From NCBI GenBank assembly GCA_001916065.1, contig MNRS01000018.1, positions 124,001 to 188,000 on the forward strand: 64,000 nt of DNA, given 5' to 3'. Source of the stretch: Clostridium sp. 28_17. Lineage in GTDB: Bacteria > Bacillota > Clostridia > TANB77 > CAG-508. The notes beneath the pieces are model-generated. The model had not been told where the DNA came from. It was given only the letters and a program-made list of their open reading frames with translations, and searched no databases. Of the stretch, positions 51,917 through 61,253 are shown piece by piece (position 1 is the first letter of the stretch; the number at the start of each line of letters is the position of its first letter). The position numbers and the translations under genes are program-made.

Positions 51917-52873
51917 TTATAATTTAACAGGAAAACTTAAAATTCCTTCATAATTACTTTTATCTTCTGTATTTTGATATTCTTCATAATTTAATACAAA
52001 TTTTGAAAATACCATACTTTTTAAAGATTTTGTTGAACTATATGGACTTGCAAATTTTATTTTTAATTTATTTGTATATTTACTTTGTATTATTAACTTG
52101 TTTTTTAAAATCTCATTACTATAAAAATATGATTTTGCATTATTCTTGTCCAATAAATATACGGATTTAGTGCTTTCCCCTGTATCTAATAAAATACTAT
52201 TTTCCGTATTATTTTTTACAGATATTGTATATGTTTCATAGTCCATATATGTGTTTATTTCATCTATTGTTATATCAACATTTTTGTATGATGTTGTTTT
52301 GTCTTGTGGTTTTGTCCTTCCTACATAATTGTTAATGTTTATTTTATAATCACCATCTTTTTCAACTATTGTAACATAATCTTGTTTTGTTTGATTTCCG
52401 TCAATTTTTCCTGTAGATAATATATCTCCTGTCATTCTTACTTGGTATGTATCTCCAAACCAGTTTTCTATTGTATATGTTCTTTTTCCTTCACTAAATA
52501 AGTCGTTGTAATAAATTCTTTTGAATTCGTCAATTGTTGGATACATTTCTTCTTTGCATTCGTCTGTTAATAAATTGTATGCATTTTCTATGTTTCCTTC
52601 GTTACAATATTTGAAAAAATTGTCAATTACATCTGTGTCTTTTTTTAGTTTTTTTTCTGATATTGAGGTTCCAGATACAGCGGATTTGTTTGATACTATG
52701 CTTTTGTTGTTTTGCATTATTTCGTTTATTCCGCTTGTATCTTTTTCTTCCTCTTTTTTGTTTTTTGCCATCACGTTTAGTAGTTGTAATAGTCCAAAAA
52801 GAAAGACTATAATTATTAGTGATATGTACACTTTCTTTCTGTTTTGATTGAAATATCTGATTATTCTATTCAT
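51917..52873 (-). CDS. VirB8/TcpC-like membrane protein
   Basis: 318 residues. One membrane helix (about 15-36), a short Lys/Ser linker, then an NTF2-like module (DVIDNFFKYCNEGNIENAYN through FKRIYYNDLF, about 80-125) and a second beta-rich domain (about 185-318). This single-helix, two-domain plan is that of TcpC/VirB8 proteins in Gram-positive conjugation channels. Located between the channel gene and the wall hydrolase, which fits. Identity is inferred from topology and position. Confidence 0.6.
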   Translation of the reverse strand: MNRIIRYFNQNRKKVYISLIIIVFLFGLLQLLNVMAKNKKEEEKDTSGINEIMQNNKSIVSNKSAVSGTSISEKKLKKDTDVIDNFFKYCNEGNIENAYNLLTDECKEEMYPTIDEFKRIYYNDLFSEGKRTYTIENWFGDTYQVRMTGDILSTGKIDGNQTKQDYVTIVEKDGDYKININNYVGRTKPQDKTTSYKNVDITIDEINTYMDYETYTISVKNNTENSILLDTGESTKSVYLLDKNNAKSYFYSNEILKNKLIIQSKYTNKLKIKFASPYSSTKSLKSMVFSKFVLNYEEYQNTEDKSNYEGILSFPVKL

Positions 52874-52902
52874 AATTATAGTCCTCCCCTAATTTTTAAA
52901 TT

Positions 52903-55518
52903 TTACTTCATACTTTTTTTAATATCAGCAATAATTTTACTTGTGTGGTCTACGTGACTTCTCATTTCTTGTGTTTTTATATCTACTGTCTGTTTTCTAT
53001 CGAATTCTTCCTTCTTTTGTCTCTCTCTTTGTTCCCAATTTTTATGATTTCTTTGTTCAATATCTTTTCTTTCTTTTCTTTCTTCTTTAGACATTTTTCT
53101 TAGTTCTTCTTCAGTAATCTCTGGAAGTTTTTCATCTTCAGGAATTGGTTCATATGTTTTTTGTTCTAATCCATTTGCTTTTTCAACATGATGAGCTATT
53201 TGTTCGTTAATCTTTTCGTCTGTTTCACGATCTAAACTAGATGAAGAAGTATCAACATTGAATCCATCCGAAATTTTAACAAATCCCATTGCCTTATCCA
53301 TATCCCATCCTTCCTCATATAACTGTTGTGCTGCTATAATTTGCCATTCATCAGTTAGACCATGTTTTAAACATGTATCTGTATTTTGCTCTAAATTTTC
53401 TCCACTCATATTTCTTTCTTCAACTAAATGATCTATGTTTCTTTGGAAATCAAGATCATTTTTCTTCTTTTTAATCAATTCTTTTTGTAATCTTGCTTTC
53501 TTTTCCTCATCAGTTTCTACTTCATCTCTGTAATCTTCCCTTGCCTGTTTAATACCACTATAAGCATTTCCAGTAGTATCATATCCTGCTTCTCCAATAT
53601 TTTTTCCCAATGAATATCCACCAACTGCGGCTGTCATCATATTTTGTCCCATTTTTGATGGATCTGAAATACTTATTACTCCTGCCGCAACCGCTGCCTC
53701 TGCTGCTCCATATAATCCTGCAACAGTACTAACTGCTTTTCTGATAGGCTTTTTAGCATCAGCTTTTTGGACAAATCTTTTAACTGCTCTATTTTTCGTA
53801 TTTCTCAAAGCCCTTAATTTTCTCTTACGTTGTTGCTGTCTTACATTTGGATTTATATTAGAACTTTGTAAATTTGGATTTAATCTTATTGAGTTATCTC
53901 CATTATTTAAACCTGTAGATGTTCTTCTTCCTGTTCCTAATGTCCCATTGCTTCCTTGTCCATTTTCTATTCCAAATGTACCATTAGCTCCTTGTCCATT
54001 TCCATTTAAACCATTATTACCTACTGTCCTGTTTCTTTCAGTATCACCATTTAAACCTGTTACACCAGAACGACCATTTCCAAATAGTCCTCCTAGATTT
54101 CCACTTCCATATGTGCCATCATCATTTTCTCCTTCAGGATTTTCGCTGCCATTCCCTATTTTAAATAAACTATCTGTATCAACTTTATCGCTTTGCATCT
54201 TAATATTTCCATCATCTTCACCAGAATCATCATTTCCTCCTTTTCCAGAAGTTCCTCCTCCAATGCCTTTTGGTGGATGTGGTGGTCTTAACAATTTATT
54301 AATGCCTCCCATCATAAGTGCTGCTCCTGCAGGTCCCGCAAACATTCCTGGTGTGCCTGCTTTCTCAAATCCAAAGAATTTACGCATTAATTTTTCTGCT
54401 GGTGTCATAAATCCAATTGCAACAACTGCATATATTAAGTTTTGACTTGCAAATTCCATTGCAGAACCAACCAACACCATATACAATAACAAATGTAATG
54501 GTTGGATTAATAAATTGAATATATACTCTTTAAACCACATATTAAACGCTTGTGCTTTTGAATCATTCATTTTGTCAATTGGGTATGTTAATGCAACCAA
54601 TGGTGCAATCATAGTTAAAAATGCCATATATACAACCCTTTTTAAATATGTCCACGTAAAAATTAAGGTATAAATAACCAATACAACGTAAATTATTTCA
54701 TAACCTATACTTGCATAAGCATAATTTGTACCATCATCAGCAGCATCCTCGAATTGTCCTAACATTCTTGCTTGTTCAGTAAAATTATATGTTGGCCAAT
54801 ACAATACACTTTGATCCTCTGAGAACAATCCAGAATAATCTATTTCTGTATCCGTATTTTCTTTATTAACCAACAATTTATATGCCTTATTTACAAGTTT
54901 TTTATCATCTATTTCAAATAATTGGGTTCCCCTTGTTAATGCTACATCACCTTCCATTTTTTTATTTGCAACACCGCTTTGTTCTTTTTCCGTTAATTTA
55001 TCTTTTGAAGTAGTAGTAGTTATTCCTGCCTCAAGAACAGTAGATATTTTTTTAACTACAATATTAGAAAAAGCCATTATATAATGCATTAAAAATAACA
55101 GGCACAAAGCCATAATCCAATCAACCAATAATTGTTTATATTTTGCTTTATCATTTGCTGTACTTGATATTATTATTCTAATACCTACATAAACTAATAT
55201 TGATAACATTCCTACAATTGATATATCTCTTAAGATATTATACCAATTTGCTATAATAGGCCTTAAATTATATGCAGTGGAAGCATAGTATGTTTTGTTT
55301 GAACTTTCAATTTTATAAATATCATATGTATAACTTGGCATAAAACTAGTTGCATTTTTATGAATAACTATATTATATTTATCTTTATAATTATATTCCG
55401 CTTTATAATTACCACTAGTAACTTCCTCCTGAACAAATTTATTTTCTTTTTCTAATTTATCACAAATTTCACCTGCTCCAACATCTATTCCGTAAATCTT
55501 TAAATTCTTTTGCAACAT
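52903..55518 (-). CDS. VirB6/TrbL-like channel protein with Gly/Asn-rich tail
   Basis: 871 residues. Six or more membrane helices between about 100 and 390 (SIVGMLSILVYVGIRIIISS; VDWIMALCLLFLMHYIMAF; IIYVVLVIYTLIFTWTYL; PLHLLLYMVLVGSAMEF), then GFMTPAEKLMRKFFGFEKAG, typical of TrbL/VirB6-like proteins in Clostridia. A Gly/Asn-rich tail (about 400-560) and a charged coiled-coil C-terminus follow. The first 100 residues look like the continuation of the upstream gene, which overlaps by 50 bases in another frame; the start has only a weak ribosome binding site. The gene may be the 3' part of a frameshifted longer gene. Confidence 0.75.
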   Translation of the reverse strand: MLQKNLKIYGIDVGAGEICDKLEKENKFVQEEVTSGNYKAEYNYKDKYNIVIHKNATSFMPSYTYDIYKIESSNKTYYASTAYNLRPIIANWYNILRDISIVGMLSILVYVGIRIIISSTANDKAKYKQLLVDWIMALCLLFLMHYIMAFSNIVVKKISTVLEAGITTTTSKDKLTEKEQSGVANKKMEGDVALTRGTQLFEIDDKKLVNKAYKLLVNKENTDTEIDYSGLFSEDQSVLYWPTYNFTEQARMLGQFEDAADDGTNYAYASIGYEIIYVVLVIYTLIFTWTYLKRVVYMAFLTMIAPLVALTYPIDKMNDSKAQAFNMWFKEYIFNLLIQPLHLLLYMVLVGSAMEFASQNLIYAVVAIGFMTPAEKLMRKFFGFEKAGTPGMFAGPAGAALMMGGINKLLRPPHPPKGIGGGTSGKGGNDDSGEDDGNIKMQSDKVDTDSLFKIGNGSENPEGENDDGTYGSGNLGGLFGNGRSGVTGLNGDTERNRTVGNNGLNGNGQGANGTFGIENGQGSNGTLGTGRRTSTGLNNGDNSIRLNPNLQSSNINPNVRQQQRKRKLRALRNTKNRAVKRFVQKADAKKPIRKAVSTVAGLYGAAEAAVAAGVISISDPSKMGQNMMTAAVGGYSLGKNIGEAGYDTTGNAYSGIKQAREDYRDEVETDEEKKARLQKELIKKKKNDLDFQRNIDHLVEERNMSGENLEQNTDTCLKHGLTDEWQIIAAQQLYEEGWDMDKAMGFVKISDGFNVDTSSSSLDRETDEKINEQIAHHVEKANGLEQKTYEPIPEDEKLPEITEEELRKMSKEERKERKDIEQRNHKNWEQRERQKKEEFDRKQTVDIKTQEMRSHVDHTSKIIADIKKSMK

Positions 55519-56113
55519 CTTCAGAACTTATTCCAGATTTTAATGCATTTTTACTTACTTTAGATGAACTATCTGTTTTTAAATCAGTCATTGGACTAAA
55601 AAAGTCAACATCAAACAATGGAATTTGGTTGGAAAATATTTCATAAGGTGTCAATCTTATACTTGGCAACACAACCTTACTTCCAAAAATCGCATCTCCA
55701 TAAACTGTTGTGACAGCAAATGTGGCAATACCAGCAACTACACCTGCTTTCATAATGGTAAAAATTGAATTTGCAATAGCAATAGCGGTAGCACCAAGTC
55801 CTCCTGTACTAACAATTAAAACCACTCCTGCAACAATAACAGCTGCAGCAATAATTACACCTATTATTTTCCCCACACCTTCTGAACCAGTATCAACAAC
55901 AATAAAACTACCATCCGTCTGGAAAATTAATTTTGAAAGTATAGTATTTATACCATCACCAATACCAACAAATAAGTCCATAACAGGATCTAGCAATAAT
56001 CCACCTACATCTATTGCCTTAACGCCCTTAGGCATACAAAAGCTAAAAATTGTAATAAACAAAAGCACAATAATTAACTTCTTAAACAAATTTTTATTTT
56101 GAAAAATCTTCAT
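55469..56113 (-). CDS. Secretion-cluster membrane protein, possibly the 5' part of the VirB6-like gene
   Basis: 214 residues from the ATG at 56,111-56,113 behind GGAGG. A signal peptide (about 10-30, ending GVKA) and two membrane helices around 85-140 (IIGVIIAAAVIVAGVVLIVS; IATFAVTTVYGDAIFG), then TPYEIFSNQIPLFDVDFFSP. The last residues (KDLRNRCWSR) come from the stretch where the next ORF begins in the +1 frame with NLKIYGIDVGAGEI. Joined in frame they would give one TrbL-like protein of about 1,080 residues. Either translational coupling, a frameshift or an assembly error. Confidence 0.65.
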   Translation of the reverse strand: MKIFQNKNLFKKLIIVLLFITIFSFCMPKGVKAIDVGGLLLDPVMDLFVGIGDGINTILSKLIFQTDGSFIVVDTGSEGVGKIIGVIIAAAVIVAGVVLIVSTGGLGATAIAIANSIFTIMKAGVVAGIATFAVTTVYGDAIFGSKVVLPSIRLTPYEIFSNQIPLFDVDFFSPMTDLKTDSSSKVSKNALKSGISSEDVAKEFKDLRNRCWSR

Positions 56114-56137
56114 AAAGTTTAAACCTCCTGACATACT

Positions 56138-58099
56138 TTACGCATTATTTCTCTTCGCAATCTGGTTCAAGTTAGTCTCAACAAACTCAAACTCTTTTCT
56201 AGTCGGCATAATCTTCAAAATAGCCGAATCAGCACCAACCTTAAGCAAACCCTCACCCTTTTGGCAAGTAATCAAAAAGTTAGCTTCACCCTCTGAAAGT
56301 TTAAACACCTCTTTCAAGTATTGTATTTCAGATTTATCTTGTGCTAAAAATAGTTTAGTATCAGAAGAAGTAAGAACTGCCTGAGCCTCAGGTTTCTCAT
56401 AAAAATCTTGGAATCTTTGAGAAACAATAGCCAAAGAAACATTTCTCTTTCTCGCACGTCTAGCCATCTTATTCAAGAAATCAACAGCCTCAGGATATGG
56501 CAATAACATCCAAGCCTCATCAACTAAAACTCTCTTTTGTGTAGCCTTCTTTCTATCTTCACTATTTTTCTTAACGAATTTTTCCCAAATCCAAGAAAGC
56601 AAAATCTGTTGTGCAAGAGGTCTTGCAAATCTTTCCTCCAATTGAGAAATATCCAAGTTTATAAATGGGGCACCTTCTAGCAACTCAAAAGTTGACTGTC
56701 CATCAAAATAAGCCATTTGCCCATCATATTCTCTTATGTACTGTTTCATAACTTTTAATAAATAACTGTAATGATATTGATAATCTGGATTAGTATTTTC
56801 CCTAGCCTTTCCTTGAATTCTTCTATACCACGAACCAATTGTAGGCATATCCTTTTTCTCCTTAGAGAAAATATTACCTCTCATAACCCCTGCAGACTGT
56901 TTATACAAACTTTCTGGATTACTATTAATCCCTAAAGCCGCATATTCCTCTGCAACAGACTCAGCAATAATTTGCTTTGTCAACTCATTAACCTCATCAG
57001 AACGAGTACTACCTCTAGCCATAGTAAGTAAAGCCTGAGTAACATCCTCTACCTTATTCTCTATATTTAAAGTAACTCTTTCTTTACCAGTTATTTCATC
57101 TTTTATAACCTCAGTCTCAACATCAAACAAATTTATAATTGTTTGAGATGTTGGACTAATTACAACATTAATTCCACCCAAACTTTCAGCCACTATTGTG
57201 TATTCACCTTCGGCATCAAGTGCTAAACTTTCTATTCCCATTAAAACAGATGACCTTGAAATTAATGTTTTCATTGTTACAGATTTACCTGCTCCAGACT
57301 TAGCAAATATAACCATATTATAGTTTGTAAGTGATGAATGAAAATTATCAAATAATATTGGTGTACCTGTTTGTTTGTTAAATCCTAATGGAACACCTGT
57401 AGGATGTCCAACTTCTGATGTTGTAAATGGAAATACAGTTCCCATAGAATTTCTGTCAAATGTATGTGTTTTATGTATTTTATCATTCATAAACGGCAAG
57501 TTAGACTTAAATGCATCTTCTTGCATTCCCCAAGCCGTTTTCATTCCAACCATTGTTTTTGACATTTCTGAAGATAACAATTTAGTATATCTATCCAAAT
57601 CTTCCATATTATAAGCAAAAAGTGTTGAGATTATTGAAGCCTCATATAATTTATTAAAACCTGCCGCAATTTCATCTCTTAATTGTTCTGCCTCTAATCT
57701 TTTTTGTGAAATTGTACTTTCCCTATTTATATTTCCCTTATCTGCTGCCACAATTCTTTCTGTTTCTAGTTCATTTATAACTCTATTTAAATCGTTTTGA
57801 GATTTATCTTCTTTTATAGGATTTATGAATATTGATGTGTTTGTATCTCCAAACATATATAAATCCCTAAATAATTCTGGAAATCTACAAGTTCTTGGAA
57901 GAGATGATACAAAAAAACTACGAGCGAATCTTTTTGTATTAGAAATTATCTCTAAATGGTCTATATTTGATGCATCTATTCCTGATGGTGCGATTAATTC
58001 TTTTATAGATTTCTTTTTTAATATTGAAACATCTTCTTCTCTATATTCTCTAAATTGATCTTGTAGATCTTCTTCTTGTTGTTTTTGTTTTTTTGCCAT
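56138..58099 (-). CDS. VirB4-type secretion ATPase, motor part
   Basis: 653 residues from the ATG at 58,097-58,099 (MAKKQKQQEEDLQDQF), which has GGAGGAG upstream; the longer reading lies in the end of the previous gene. Walker A FAKSGAGKSVTMKTL near 270, Walker B RVLVDEAWMLLPYPEAVDF near 500, and the GLQ-like SLAIVSQRFQDFYE sensor region match the VirB4/TraC/TraE family, which energises pilin extraction and substrate transfer. The start overlaps the preceding gene by 50 bases. Confidence 0.9.
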   Translation of the reverse strand: MAKKQKQQEEDLQDQFREYREEDVSILKKKSIKELIAPSGIDASNIDHLEIISNTKRFARSFFVSSLPRTCRFPELFRDLYMFGDTNTSIFINPIKEDKSQNDLNRVINELETERIVAADKGNINRESTISQKRLEAEQLRDEIAAGFNKLYEASIISTLFAYNMEDLDRYTKLLSSEMSKTMVGMKTAWGMQEDAFKSNLPFMNDKIHKTHTFDRNSMGTVFPFTTSEVGHPTGVPLGFNKQTGTPILFDNFHSSLTNYNMVIFAKSGAGKSVTMKTLISRSSVLMGIESLALDAEGEYTIVAESLGGINVVISPTSQTIINLFDVETEVIKDEITGKERVTLNIENKVEDVTQALLTMARGSTRSDEVNELTKQIIAESVAEEYAALGINSNPESLYKQSAGVMRGNIFSKEKKDMPTIGSWYRRIQGKARENTNPDYQYHYSYLLKVMKQYIREYDGQMAYFDGQSTFELLEGAPFINLDISQLEERFARPLAQQILLSWIWEKFVKKNSEDRKKATQKRVLVDEAWMLLPYPEAVDFLNKMARRARKRNVSLAIVSQRFQDFYEKPEAQAVLTSSDTKLFLAQDKSEIQYLKEVFKLSEGEANFLITCQKGEGLLKVGADSAILKIMPTRKEFEFVETNLNQIAKRNNA

Positions 58100-59294
58100 C
58101 TTCTTCTCCTCCTTCTTTTTCCTTTGTTTTCTTCTTTTTACTATCATTGTCTATTTTTTCTATAGCAGCCTCTGCAACATCTGCTCCTACAGATCTTTTG
58201 TTTTCTTCAATTAAAGCCTTAGCCATTTGGTCAATTAATGCATCAAGTTCTGCTTCTTTTTGTCTTACTTTTCTTTGTTTTTCACTTTCTTCAATTACGT
58301 CATATATTGTTTCGTTTGCTTTCTTTATTGCATCTTGTTCAATTTTTAAATCAAGTTCCTTCATTCTCTTACTTAGAACATCTGGTGCAGTAGAATATAA
58401 GTCTTCATAACCTGCATTTAGTGCTCTTCTTAAATTAAATGTTTCTGATTCGTCTCTGTTATATGCAACATATAGTAATTCTGCAAGTTCTGTTGAATCC
58501 AATATTTTACTATTTATTCCACATACTGAAAGTGAACTTATAATTGATTGTGCTTTTGTATATAATTCAGAAAATGCTAAACTTGTTATTTCGTCTTGTT
58601 GATATGCTCCACTTGAAGCCTCTTCTGGATAGTATGGAATTATTACATAATAGTGTTTGCTTAATATGTTTTTATTTAAACTCATTCTTTCTGTATTGTT
58701 GATTATATCAACTCCATATTCATACAAGTTTCTTTGTCTTATCAATTCATATTTTTCTTTGCTTAATTCTTCATCTGTAAATTGTCCAGAACGAACCTTT
58801 TGGTTGTATTCCATCTGTTTTGATGCATATTGTTTAGAAATATCGTCAACTCTTTCTTTATATGTATTTATGCTGGCCCCTAAGTTTACAGTTCTTGTTT
58901 GTACATAAATTTGAATTGGATATCTTAATGTATTTAAAAATTGTAAAAATCCTTGTTCAACACTATTTTTTTCAAGTCCTGACATTAAATCATAATTGAC
59001 ACCTTGGCATTCTATAACCATTAAGAATCTTTTTCCACCTTTTTGTAAAATCATATTGTCTTCTATTCCGTCAAATTCCATAAATTTAAATATTGATTCT
59101 TTTGTGTAGTTTTGTGGTGTTAGAGTTTTTGCTTTTATTTTTGCATTTTCTTCTTGTTGCTTTACAACTTTTTTTTCTTTATGTTCTCTACTTTTTAATT
59201 TTAATACTAAAAATACTAAGCAAAGTATACATAAAACGCCTATCATTATTCCTAACAATATTGTTAATAAGTTTATTAATTGATTACTTTCCAT
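58050..59294 (-). CDS. VirB4 N-terminal-like membrane protein
   Basis: 414 residues from the ATG at 59,292-59,294 with AGGAAAC upstream. One N-terminal membrane helix (about 8-32) and then FKFMEFDGIEDNMILQKGGK, RFLMVIECQGVNYDLMSG and FLNTLRYPIQIYVQTRTVNL, which look like the N-terminal domain that precedes the motor in VirB4 proteins; there is no Walker motif. A charged C-terminal coiled coil ends in Lys/Arg-rich sequence. Adjacent to and overlapping the motor gene, so VirB4 seems to be encoded in two pieces here. It overlaps the PrgI-like gene by 11 bases. Confidence 0.72.
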   Translation of the reverse strand: MESNQLINLLTILLGIMIGVLCILCLVFLVLKLKSREHKEKKVVKQQEENAKIKAKTLTPQNYTKESIFKFMEFDGIEDNMILQKGGKRFLMVIECQGVNYDLMSGLEKNSVEQGFLQFLNTLRYPIQIYVQTRTVNLGASINTYKERVDDISKQYASKQMEYNQKVRSGQFTDEELSKEKYELIRQRNLYEYGVDIINNTERMSLNKNILSKHYYVIIPYYPEEASSGAYQQDEITSLAFSELYTKAQSIISSLSVCGINSKILDSTELAELLYVAYNRDESETFNLRRALNAGYEDLYSTAPDVLSKRMKELDLKIEQDAIKKANETIYDVIEESEKQRKVRQKEAELDALIDQMAKALIEENKRSVGADVAEAAIEKIDNDSKKKKTKEKEGGEEDGKKTKTTRRRSTRSI

Positions 59295-59637
59295 CTTTTG
59301 TTTCCTCCTCTGGTTTATATACATATATCTTGTTGCCATTCTTCTTGAATTTTATCCATCTTACAATTACATCATCTATATTTTCTCCTCCTGTTTTTCT
59401 CGTTATGTCTGTTGCTGATGATTCTGGTACTTTTAGTGTTCCTATTACAAATCCTATTGCTGCGAATATTAGTGTTATTATTAGTCCAATCATTGAAAAG
59501 CCAAGCATTTTTAATATAAAATAAAATATTAGCCCAACGCCTGCTCCAACACATGTGTATATTAATCCTTTTGTGGAAAATATGTATAATATTCTTCCTT
59601 CTCCTTTATAATTTCTTGGAATTTCATAGGTTTGCAT
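59284..59637 (-). CDS. PrgI/VirB3-like membrane protein
   Basis: 117 residues from the ATG at 59,635-59,637 behind GGAGG. N-terminal YEIPRNYKGEGRILYIFS, two membrane helices (about 24-43 and 48-66), then a short cytoplasmic tail with VRWIKFKKNGNKIYVYK. Size, topology and position just before the VirB4 pieces match the PrgI family, the VirB3 equivalent of Gram-positive type IV systems. First gene of the downstream half of the cluster; a possible promoter lies at 59,683-59,711. Confidence 0.82.
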   Translation of the reverse strand: MQTYEIPRNYKGEGRILYIFSTKGLIYTCVGAGVGLIFYFILKMLGFSMIGLIITLIFAAIGFVIGTLKVPESSATDITRKTGGENIDDVIVRWIKFKKNGNKIYVYKPEEETKDGK

Positions 59638-59682
59638 TTTCTTTTTCCTCCGTATCTTTCTTATTATATTTATACAATATAT

Positions 59683-59711
59683 ATTATAACATAAACCTGT
59701 GGATAATTGTA
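59683..59711 (-). promoter_or_regulatory. Possible promoter of the prgI-virB4 part
   Basis: TATAAT (59,683-59,688) with a weak TACAAT -35 17 bases upstream on the minus strand. It follows the pilin-gene terminator, so separate expression is plausible. Confidence 0.35.
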
Positions 59712-59837
59712 TAGTTTTTGGCAAAAAAAGTGGAAATTTAATATATTTGTAACATTTTTGTAATATCGTATTTTAGGCTTTTTTCGTCTTTTGCATAGGG
59801 ATATTTGATTTTGACGTTTTTTCGTTTTGGGCCGAAA

Positions 59838-59869
59838 AAAAGAATAACTCTCGAAAGAATTATTCTTTG
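59838..59869 (-). terminator. Terminator after the third pilin gene
   Basis: Minus strand stem AAGAATAA / TTATTCTT around TTCTTTCGAGAG, followed by TTTTTTCGG. It would let pilins be made in excess over the downstream machinery. Confidence 0.75.
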
Positions 59870-59884
59870 TAATATCTTTATAAA

Positions 59885-60241
59885 TTATTCAGCCATATTG
59901 AATATGAATGATGCTATTGCAGTTGCTGCTACTACTAATACAATACCTACTATTAATGGTACAAAAGATTTTTTGTATTCTGCTTTTTCTTCTACAGAAC
60001 CTAACATGTATTTTACACCTAATACCATTATAATGATAACTGCTGCTATTGCTGCAACGTTTCTTATCATACCCATTATTTTTCCTGCTTTTTCAGACAA
60101 TCCACCATCACTTGTTCCATAAGATGCAGTTATATTTTTTGGATCTAATGCTCCACTATCAGCAGCAAAAACATTAGTTGCAAATGTAATTAAAACTATA
60201 GCCAATAATAACACTGTTAGTATTTTCATTGTTTTTTTCAT
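59885..60241 (-). CDS. VirB2/TrbC-like pilin 3
   Basis: 118 residues. A signal peptide (MKKTMKILTVLLLAIVLI, cleavage after NVFA) is followed by two membrane helices joined by a short cytoplasmic loop with KYMLGSVEEKAEYKKSFVPL. This plan and the GSVEE motif match the VirB2/TrbC pilin-like subunits of type IV systems. It shares the motif with the two upstream genes, so the three are tandem paralogues. GGAGG precedes the ATG. Confidence 0.85.
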   Translation of the reverse strand: MKKTMKILTVLLLAIVLITFATNVFAADSGALDPKNITASYGTSDGGLSEKAGKIMGMIRNVAAIAAVIIIMVLGVKYMLGSVEEKAEYKKSFVPLIVGIVLVVAATAIASFIFNMAE

Positions 60242-60314
60242 TTTTGTTTCCTCCCTTTTTATTATTTTTTATATAAAAATTACCTAGTTTTCTAAGTAAA
60301 CTTTAATAACAAAT

Positions 60315-60743
60315 TTAAAAATTATTTCCTATTGTTACAACAATTTTCCAAATTCCAAATGCTCCAAATACCACTATACATCCTATGGCAAATGGTACCA
60401 AAGCCGCCTTTATTTCTGCTTTTTCTTCTACAGAGCCTATCATAAATTTTATTCCCATAATAGAACCTATCAAAACTGCTATTATCACTCCACATATTAA
60501 TAATATATTATAAATGCTTGAAGAAGCATTTTTAAGGCTACCTTTATCTATTTGGGCTGATCCATTTTTACCCGCTTGTATAAATGAATCTCCTCCTGAT
60601 ATAACATCTGATAATGATGATTCACTTGATGAACCAGAGCCTCCATTTACCGATGTTGTATTTGCTTGTACTATATTTATATTTGATATCAATGTAAATA
60701 TTACAAATACCATAGATAGTATTGTAATCACCTTATTTTTCAT
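60315..60743 (-). CDS. VirB2/TrbC-like pilin 2
   Basis: 142 residues from the ATG at 60,741-60,743 (MKNKVITILSMVFVI), which has TAGGTGA upstream. A signal peptide is followed by a Ser/Gly-rich stretch of about 45 residues not seen in the other two (VNGGSGSSSESSLSD), then two helices and GIKFMIGSVEEKAEIKAALV. The longer mature N-terminus may expose a different surface on the pilus or channel. Confidence 0.82.
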   Translation of the reverse strand: MKNKVITILSMVFVIFTLISNINIVQANTTSVNGGSGSSSESSLSDVISGGDSFIQAGKNGSAQIDKGSLKNASSSIYNILLICGVIIAVLIGSIMGIKFMIGSVEEKAEIKAALVPFAIGCIVVFGAFGIWKIVVTIGNNF

Positions 60744-60758
60744 TATATTCACCTACTC

Positions 60759-61115
60759 TTAATCTTTTACAGCATTATATATAAATGATACAATTGTCGT
60801 GATTGAAACAACTAGCACACAACCTATAACATATGGAATTAATGTTTTTTTGTATTCTGCTCTTTCTTCTACACTACCTATCATATATTTAATCCCTATT
60901 ATCATTAAAGCAATTACTGCTACAACAGCGCTTACATTTCTTATTGCTCCCAATACAACTCCTGCTTTGGTAAATGCTGTTTGGTACTCTGAAGTTGTTA
61001 TACTTGATGGTTTATAATCACCTGGACTAACATCTGCAAAAACTACACTAAACATATTTGATATTATAAATATATTTATAATCAAAGTAAATAATATTTT
61101 TTTTATTTTATGCAC
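60759..61115 (-). CDS. VirB2/TrbC-like pilin 1
   Basis: 118 residues from a GTG at 61,113-61,115 with GGTGAT 4-5 bases upstream. A signal peptide (cleavage near VVFA), then two helices and GIKYMIGSVEERAEYKKTLI. First gene of the cluster, transcribed from the promoter at 61,144-61,173. It is close to pilin 3 in length and sequence. Confidence 0.82.
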   Translation of the reverse strand: MHKIKKILFTLIINIFIISNMFSVVFADVSPGDYKPSSITTSEYQTAFTKAGVVLGAIRNVSAVVAVIALMIIGIKYMIGSVEERAEYKKTLIPYVIGCVLVVSITTIVSFIYNAVKD

Positions 61116-61143
61116 TATATCACCATCTTTCCCGTCTATAAAT

Positions 61144-61173
61144 AATTATATCGTATTTTTTTTTATTTTTCAA
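61144..61173 (-). promoter_or_regulatory. Promoter of the type IV secretion cluster
   Basis: Minus strand TTGAAA (61,168-61,173), 18 bases, TATAAT (61,144-61,149), about 30 bases before the pilin 1 start. Confidence 0.7.
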
Positions 61174-61253
61174 CTTTTTTTCACTATTTTGTTAATTTTA
61201 CTACATTTTTTTTATTTTCGTCAATGCTTTTTGTCAAAATAGTATAAAAAAAC

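Noticed and set aside
59697..59705. Perfect DnaA box TTATCCACA
   Set aside because: A single box, no cluster, no AT-rich unwinding region with dnaA/dnaN nearby; it is not evidence of an origin.
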